From contig KL569125.1 of NCBI GenBank assembly GCA_000715635.1, forward strand, positions 26,000 to 35,784: a DNA stretch of 9,785 bases, in the 5' to 3' direction. This document shows, one piece after another, positions 5,944 through 9,785 of the stretch. Under the pieces are notes generated by a model. That model did no database searches, had not been told where the DNA came from, and saw only the letters and a list, made by a program, of their open reading frames with translations. How positions within the stretch are numbered: position 1 is the first letter of the stretch; each line of letters begins with the position of its first letter. Both the position numbers and the translations under genes were made by a program. Source of the stretch: Streptomyces violaceus (lineage in GTDB: Bacteria; Actinomycetota; Actinomycetes; Streptomycetales; Streptomycetaceae).

Positions 5944-6156
5944 ATGACAGACCTCATCGCCCGGCTCCTCGAGCCGTTCCTCCGCATCCTGTTCCCCCCT
6001 CGCGGGCGGCGACGGCGATCGCCGGCACCGGCCCCGTGCCCGTACTGCCACGACGGCGTCAGGGTCACGACCGCCCGCCGCCCCGCGGAGCGGCCACTGC
6101 GCGGTGAGGACAACCGGCTGGTCCGCCCCCATCTGATGGCGGAGGCAAGCGCATGA
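5944..6156 (+). CDS. Small basic protein with a CPYC motif, 70 residues
   Basis: ATG at 5944 is preceded by GGAAAGG nine bases upstream. The protein opens with an amphipathic or hydrophobic helix (MTDLIARLLEPFLRILF), continues with a strongly basic stretch (PRGRRRR, about 19-25) and then CPYCH (32-36), which could bind a metal or be redox active. It ends with RGEDNRLVRPHLMAEASA. Small proteins ending in a GED-x-x-LVRP-like tail occur beside XRE/DUF397 loci in Streptomyces (from memory). An upstream in-frame ATG at 5896 has no ribosome site and is rejected. The stop overlaps the next start as ATGA, so the two genes are translationally coupled. It is divergent from the broken regulator. Function unknown. 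Confidence 0.75.
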   Translation: MTDLIARLLEPFLRILFPPRGRRRRSPAPAPCPYCHDGVRVTTARRPAERPLRGEDNRLVRPHLMAEASA

Positions 6157-6491
6157 CCGATGGAGCGCGCGAGCACGCGTCGGCAGGGCGCCTGTTGCCG
6201 TGGACCGGTACCGACGGGAGGCCGTGCTATCTCGTGGGCGACGGAACCGGTTACGTCTCACGCCTCGCCGACGAGATCGAGGACGTGCAGCTCGGTATGG
6301 CGGACGACCTGCTCGGGCACGCCGCCGAACTCCTCGCGGAGCGGCGGGTGACGAGTGCGGAAGTGCACTACCTGGCCCTGCGGCTCACCGAGTGCCTGCG
6401 GGACGTCAGGCGGATCGCGGAGAGCAGGGGGACACGGCTCGCACAGAACCCGAGGCTCAACCACCGGCCCCCGCCAGGAAGTCGGCGATGA
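6153..6491 (+). CDS. Conserved hypothetical protein of XRE/DUF397 loci, 112 residues
   Basis: ATG at 6153 overlaps the previous stop by four bases and has GGAGG seven bases upstream. The protein is soluble. It begins with a short beta-like part (LLPWTGTDGRPCYLVGDGTGYVSRLAD), followed by helical segments (LGMADDLLGHAAELLAE and SAEVHYLALRLTECLRDV) and a basic tail (SRGTRL, PGSRR). Similar proteins are found next to DUF397 and XRE regulators in Streptomyces, but I know no function for them. It forms a two-gene unit with the CPYC protein. Its last 35 bases overlap the end of the convergent alpha/beta hydrolase gene. Confidence 0.8.
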   Translation: MTDGAREHASAGRLLPWTGTDGRPCYLVGDGTGYVSRLADEIEDVQLGMADDLLGHAAELLAERRVTSAEVHYLALRLTECLRDVRRIAESRGTRLAQNPRLNHRPPPGSRR

Positions 6492-7329
6492 GACGGCCCG
6501 ATTCCGCCGGAGCGGCATGAGGCAAGGCGTGGTGGGACACGTCCGGCAGCGTGATCGTCGTGACGTGCGGCAGGAGCGCCTCGGCGCCGGCGGCCACCTT
6601 GGCGGGGTTGTGGGCCCGGCTCTTTCCGGCGAGGAGGAGCAGGACGGGCAGGTCCAGGCCGCGCAGCGCGCCCGGCTTCGGACGTGGCCCCACCACCGGC
6701 CGCACGGAAGGGAAGCCCGCGGCCGCCTCCTGGAGGGCGAGCCAGTCGGGGTCGAGGGGGGCGCCCCCGGTCTCCCATTCCAGGAAGGTACGGACCCGGC
6801 GGGGCGTGGGCCGCAGCAGCATCCGCACCGCGTGCGCTCCGTAGACCCACTTCAATTTGGCGAAGCAATAGGTCGGGTCCAGGAGGACCAGATGCCGTAC
6901 CCGGTGGGGCGCGCGCAGGGCGTACTGCAGGGCGATCCAGGCGCCGTACGAGTGCCCGCCCAGGTCGGTCTCCGCGAGGTCGAGGCCTTTGAGGAGCGCG
7001 TCCAGCCAGGACACCAGGTCGGCAGTCGTACGGGGGTGGCGACCGGGGGCCGGTGTGGTGCGGCCCGGGGCGCCGATCAGGTCGACGGCGTACAGCCGGT
7101 GGACGTGGGAAAGTTCGGCGGCCTGCCGGTACCAGGAGGCCGAGGTCGCGCTTCCCCCTCCCGGCAGCAGCAGGAGTGGAGGGCCGTCGGCCGGGCCGCA
7201 GATGTTCACGTGCGTCGCGCCGAAGGGCGTGGGCACGGTTGCGGCCTCAGTCGATGCCGGCCACTTGGTCATGACCTTGTCGTAGGCGGCGAAGAAGCCG
7301 TCCATGTCGTAGGTAGCGCGAGTGCTCAT
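6457..7329 (-). CDS. Alpha/beta hydrolase
   Basis: This 290-residue protein has the alpha/beta hydrolase fold. An oxyanion-hole strand LLLLPGGGSATSASW (about 52-66) is followed by VDLIGAPGR (about 82-90) and the nucleophile elbow GGHSYG with Ser about 127. The expected catalytic histidine is in DVSHHALPH (about 263-271). The usual acid after the late strand (GxxD) reads AGKSRAH, with serine at that position, so the acid may be elsewhere (for example Asp about 151 in LLDPT). The substrate cannot be inferred. ATG at 7329 is chosen because the fold and neighbours begin here; an upstream extension to 7470 is low-quality sequence running into another gene remnant. No clear ribosome site precedes it. 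It converges with and overlaps the 112-residue gene, and a MarR-like remnant lies divergently upstream. Confidence 0.88.
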   Translation of the reverse strand: MSTRATYDMDGFFAAYDKVMTKWPASTEAATVPTPFGATHVNICGPADGPPLLLLPGGGSATSASWYRQAAELSHVHRLYAVDLIGAPGRTTPAPGRHPRTTADLVSWLDALLKGLDLAETDLGGHSYGAWIALQYALRAPHRVRHLVLLDPTYCFAKLKWVYGAHAVRMLLRPTPRRVRTFLEWETGGAPLDPDWLALQEAAAGFPSVRPVVGPRPKPGALRGLDLPVLLLLAGKSRAHNPAKVAAGAEALLPHVTTITLPDVSHHALPHAAPAESGRLIADFLAGAGG

Positions 7330-7401
7330 GAGCCAAACGATCAGGGTTGCGAGGAGTCCGTCAAGGGGGCGAGGCGGGGCCCGAGATGGAGATCGTCCAA
7401 T

Positions 7402-7510
7402 GTGCTGCCCGCTGTGGCCGTCGACCTGGGGCGGCACAGCGCCCGGTTCGCCCAGCGCAACGGCATGCATCCCACCGACGTGCGTGCGCTGATCGGCGTG
7501 GTCCAGCCTC
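7402..7510 (+). pseudogene. Remnant of a MarR-family regulator gene
   Basis: In the plus frame at about 7402-7500 the translation LPAVAVDLGRHSARFAQRNG followed by MHPTDVRALI looks like the start of a MarR-family repressor, where helix-rich sequence leads into the (H/T)xTDxRAL segment before the winged helix. After RALI the similarity stops: the winged-helix DNA-binding part is missing and proline-rich sequence follows. No ribosome site or convincing start was found. It is divergent from the alpha/beta hydrolase gene, a common arrangement for MarR control. The rest of the gap to 7621 shows no other recognisable gene. The right end is approximate. Confidence 0.45.
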
Positions 7511-7620
7511 CGCGGGACCCGCCCAGGCCGTGGTCATCGGGTTCGGCCTGGCTGCCGCCCGGCGGCTCCTTCTGGGAGAAGGGCCTGCCCGTCACGCCGG
7601 GCACCGCGCGGCAGCGCCGC

Positions 7621-8472
7621 TCACGTCCCCGACGGCCGCGGCTGCTCCGGCGGAACCGAGCTCTCGGCAACCGCCATCCACTGGTCCAGGTCGGTCTGGG
7701 TGAACTCTGCCCAGGGTGGGATCCCGGGGAGCTGGCGGAGGAAGTCGTAGGCCTCGGGGATCTGGGCTCCGCGGAGGACCGGGCAGTGGCAGCCGGCGAT
7801 GACCTCGGCGTTCAGGTGCTGGAAGTCGGTGACGACCGTCCCGAACTTCTGGGCGTCCAGCAGGGCGACCCAGGGGGAGACCAGGCTTCCGCCGAAGAAC
7901 TGGCCGTCGCGGAATTCGTCCGGCGACAGCGCCCCCATTTCGGGCATAGGGGTCGGCACGTTCGTGGCGAAGGTGTCTACGGCCCACAGGACGCCGGCCT
8001 TCGGGTCGAAGAGGGCTCGGGTCGTGGGGTTGTCGTACAGGGGCGGTCGCTTGGCGACCAGGGTGCGATCGCCCGCGTCGATCGTGTCGCCGTCGGTCAT
8101 GAAGCGGCACCGGTTGATGGGAGTCTCCCACTCCTCGGCCATGCGGCCGAGGGAGAACCATGTCGTCAGCAGGGTCGCGTTCGGGCATTCCGCGAGGACC
8201 GCGAGGAGGTTGCCGGCGTGGTCGCGGTCGTCGTGGGTGAGGAAGATCCACCGTACGTCCAGGGGATCCACGACGGACCAGGCTGCCTCCAGCCACTGGG
8301 AGCGCACTGCGGGCGCCCCGGTGTCCACGAGGACCGGTTCGGTTCCCCGGATCACCATCGAGTTCATCGGGAAGTGGCCGACCGGCGGGGCCTCAAGGGC
8401 CCACGGGATGACGAACGTCTCCTCGGCGATCTTGTACGGCTGCAGAAGGTCGAAACTCTCCATGGTTGTCAT
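7621..8472 (-). CDS. Metallo-beta-lactamase-fold protein, flavodiiron-like (ODP type)
   Basis: A 283-residue single-domain protein. The metal motif is THDDRDHAGN, with ligands H80, D82, D84 and H85. This is the H-x-(E/D)-x-D-H pattern of flavodiiron oxygen or NO reductases, not the HxHxDH of zinc hydrolases. Later ligands also match: D166 in WAVDTFAT and H229 in GCHCPVLRG. The histidine of the flavodiiron PxLHWPDTM segment is replaced by Tyr146 in PPLYDNPTT. There is no flavodoxin domain, so it is a stand-alone oxygen-binding di-iron (ODP-like) protein, possibly a sensor or a reductase using a separate partner. GGGAGAG lies five bases before the ATG at 8472. It is a cytoplasmic protein with no signal peptide. 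A small-hydrolase reading is less likely given the motif. Confidence 0.85.
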   Translation of the reverse strand: MTTMESFDLLQPYKIAEETFVIPWALEAPPVGHFPMNSMVIRGTEPVLVDTGAPAVRSQWLEAAWSVVDPLDVRWIFLTHDDRDHAGNLLAVLAECPNATLLTTWFSLGRMAEEWETPINRCRFMTDGDTIDAGDRTLVAKRPPLYDNPTTRALFDPKAGVLWAVDTFATNVPTPMPEMGALSPDEFRDGQFFGGSLVSPWVALLDAQKFGTVVTDFQHLNAEVIAGCHCPVLRGAQIPEAYDFLRQLPGIPPWAEFTQTDLDQWMAVAESSVPPEQPRPSGT

Positions 8473-8668
8473 CGCTGCTCTCCCTAGGACGGAGCCGCCG
8501 CAGCGTCCATGAATCCAGTGCAGCCCTGTGCCGGGCTGTCGTCAAACGCAGAACTCGAGACGGTCGGCTTCGGTGAGCGACGAGGGGTGCGCGGTCGGCG
8601 CCGGCCGGTCCCGGGCCGTGCTCGGGCAGGCGGCCGTCAACACCCCTCGGCGCTGTGCGGGACTTTCA

Positions 8669-8689
8669 AACCACCCCCTAGGTGTGGTT
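8669..8689 (-). terminator. Possible terminator of the DHFR-family gene
   Basis: AACCAC (8669-8674) and GTGGTT (8684-8689) are perfect six-base arms with a nine-base loop, located about 30 bases after the stop codon of the DHFR-family gene and followed on the minus strand by TGAAAG. The remaining 8473-8720 interval shows one more small hairpin (CAGCCC/GGGCTG, 8521-8538) and no convincing gene. Confidence 0.4.
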
Positions 8690-8720
8690 CCGCCGGCGGC
8701 TCAGCGGCTGGGGAAACGCC

Positions 8721-9368
8721 TCACTTCCTCCAGAACAGGTGGTGCGTCACCCCGCTGGGGCTCGGCACCACATCGCAGTGGAAGCGGTCGAGGAGTTCCT
8801 CGGGCGACTCCCAGAGCCGTGAGCCGGATCCGAGCTTCACCCCCGGCGAGACCGCCACGTGCAGCGTGTCGACCAGGTCGGCTTCGAGGAACTCCCGGAT
8901 GACCTTGGCCCCGCCGCCGAGTCGGACGTCCTTGCCCTGCGCCGCCTCGCGCGCCTGCGCGAGGACGTCGGCAGGGTCGCCGCCGACGAAGTGGAACGTG
9001 GTGTCGGCCAGCGTGAACGAGGGCCGCGGGTGATGGGTCATCACGAACACCGGCGTGTGGAACGGGGGTTCCTCACCCCACCAGCCCTGCCACTCGTGGT
9101 CCTGCCAGGGGCCGCGCTGGGGACTGAACTTGTTGCGGCCCATGATCTCGGCGCCGATGTTGTGTGCGAAGTCGCGCGTGAGGTAGTCGTCGAGACCGCG
9201 GCTGCCGCCGGGGTCGGTACGGTTCGGCCAGCTCGCCGTGGCACCGGCCCACGCGAACATGGTCCCGGGGTCGGCGTGGCCGAACGGCCGTTCCAGGCTC
9301 TGGTTCTCACCGGCGCCGAATCCGTCGCTCGAGACGTTGAAGTTCTGCACGCGCAGCAGCTGAGGCAC
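8721..9368 (-). CDS. Dihydrofolate reductase family protein (RibD C-terminal domain)
   Basis: This 215-residue protein belongs to the DHFR/RibD C-terminal fold of NADPH-binding reductases. It shows the N-terminal strand LLRVQNFNVSSDGFGAG (about 4-20), the cofactor segment IGAEIMGRNKF (71-81), a middle strand HTPVFVMTHHPRPS (about 104-117), the nucleotide-binding loop VRLGGGAKVIREFLEADLVD (148-167) and the C-terminal HVAVSP region. The true substrate is unknown for this subfamily; many relatives are annotated by fold only. GTG at 9368 is chosen because AGGAGGA lies five bases upstream and homologues begin at PQLLRVQNF. An ATG at 9422 would add 18 residues of poor quality. It follows the cupin gene by 81 bases on the same strand and may be co-transcribed. 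Confidence 0.9.
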   Translation of the reverse strand: MPQLLRVQNFNVSSDGFGAGENQSLERPFGHADPGTMFAWAGATASWPNRTDPGGSRGLDDYLTRDFAHNIGAEIMGRNKFSPQRGPWQDHEWQGWWGEEPPFHTPVFVMTHHPRPSFTLADTTFHFVGGDPADVLAQAREAAQGKDVRLGGGAKVIREFLEADLVDTLHVAVSPGVKLGSGSRLWESPEELLDRFHCDVVPSPSGVTHHLFWRK

Positions 9369-9449
9369 GAGGCTCCTCCTGTGGTCGATGAGGGGTGGAC
9401 CGCCGCGGCCGGCGGAACTCATCGGTCCTCGGGGATTCCCCTTCTCGTT

Positions 9450-9766
9450 TCACCCGGACTGTGCCACCACGTGCTCGATCACCTGCTTGAAGTCGTCGGT
9501 CGGGGAGAACTCCACCAGCTCGCTGTCCTCCAGGGCCAGCGGGACATGCCCGGGCGGCCAGTAGTACGCCTGGCCCGCCTCGTACTCCTCCTCGCCGGAT
9601 GCCGTACGCATCCTGATCCGGCCCTTCAGCAGGTAGCCCCAGTGGGGGCACTGGCACGCGTCGTCGGGCATGCCCTTGAGGGCCGGGCCCATGTCGGTGC
9701 CCCGGGGCAGGCTGATATAGCTGACCGCCATATCGCCCCCGATCGGCATGTTGCGCACCTCTACAC
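9450..9766 (-). CDS. Cupin-like protein, 5' end cut by the contig edge
   Basis: The frame is open from 9450 to the last genomic base. The protein reads through PIGGDMAVSYISLPRGTDM, then CQCPHWGYLLKGRIRMR, QAYYWPPGHVPLALEDSELV and VEFSPTDDF. This is a small cupin-like barrel of the type with a CPHWGYVLKG motif, and it lacks the full set of histidines of classical metal-binding cupins. Homologues start about 20-25 residues further upstream, and codons for V-E lie before the first possible start (GTG 9758), so the 5' end is probably missing. ATG 9749 is another possible start. The role is unknown. The DHFR-family gene follows downstream on the same strand. Confidence 0.75.
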
Positions 9767-9785
9767 CTGTCTCTTATACACATCT
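9767..9785. other. Nextera (Tn5 mosaic-end) sequencing adapter, not genomic
   Basis: The final 19 bases, CTGTCTCTTATACACATCT, are exactly the transposase mosaic-end sequence used in Nextera library adapters. They lie at the very end of the contig. Translation of this adapter gives the well-known artefact peptide beginning MCIRDR on the minus strand. It is library sequence left untrimmed by assembly. Confidence 0.97.

Noticed and set aside
6355..8487. Very long plus-strand open frame of 710 codons
   Set aside because: It runs antisense to the hydrolase and the MBL gene and across gaps. It shows no domains and low-complexity Gly/Arg/Val composition, typical of an antisense shadow in GC-rich DNA.
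8528..8902. Plus-strand frame in the gap after the MBL gene
   Set aside because: It has no domain and enters the DHFR-family gene on the other strand. A stretch with high third-position GC (about 8573-8640) was considered as a gene remnant, but nothing recognisable was found.
9767..9785. Real Tn5 or IS50 end
   Set aside because: The 19-base mosaic end is a synthetic hyperactive sequence used in library kits, sits exactly at the contig end, and no transposase gene is present.

Overview
The window looks like a stretch of Streptomyces (or close relative) chromosome. Base composition is very GC-rich with G/C third codon positions, and the citrate synthase, RecD2-like helicase and XRE/DUF397 proteins are of the streptomycete type. 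The right end stops in the 19-base Nextera/Tn5 mosaic-end adapter (9767-9785), so the window reaches the end of a short-read contig. The last gene is cut there and the final bases are not genomic.

Left part (1-4500), conserved core. The tail of a P1B-type (copper) ATPase is followed by about 660 bases without a convincing protein gene. That gap is rich in RNA-like structure. At about 290-395, minus strand, two adjacent hairpins with C-run loops are followed by a terminator-like hairpin; this matches the actinobacterial 6C small RNA. At 514-625 a second pair of hairpins shows the same 12-base loop on different stems. Then come short degenerate repeats and the terminator of citrate synthase. 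Citrate synthase (gltA/citA) and a RecD2-type helicase follow, both on the minus strand. The gltA promoter region carries two palindromes sharing a GCACT/AGTGC half-site. The helicase appears to have a leaderless start.

Middle part (4501-6491), accessory regulatory locus. A 56-residue membrane protein converges on a DUF397 protein. The DUF397 gene overlaps the end of an upstream WhiJ-like XRE/DUF5753 regulator that is broken by a frame change and an apparent internal deletion. A perfect inverted repeat lies just upstream of that regulator. A divergent pair of small genes (a basic CPYC protein and a 112-residue partner, coupled by ATGA) completes the locus. The layout suggests a streptomycete XRE/DUF397 regulatory module that has lost its DNA-binding repressor.

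Right part (6457-9785), small enzymes. In order: an alpha/beta hydrolase, a decayed MarR-like fragment, a stand-alone flavodiiron-like metallo-beta-lactamase-fold protein, a dihydrofolate-reductase-family (RibD C-terminal) protein and a truncated cupin. The last two lie in the same direction 81 bases apart and may be co-transcribed. No tRNA, rRNA, CRISPR array or intact mobile element was seen.
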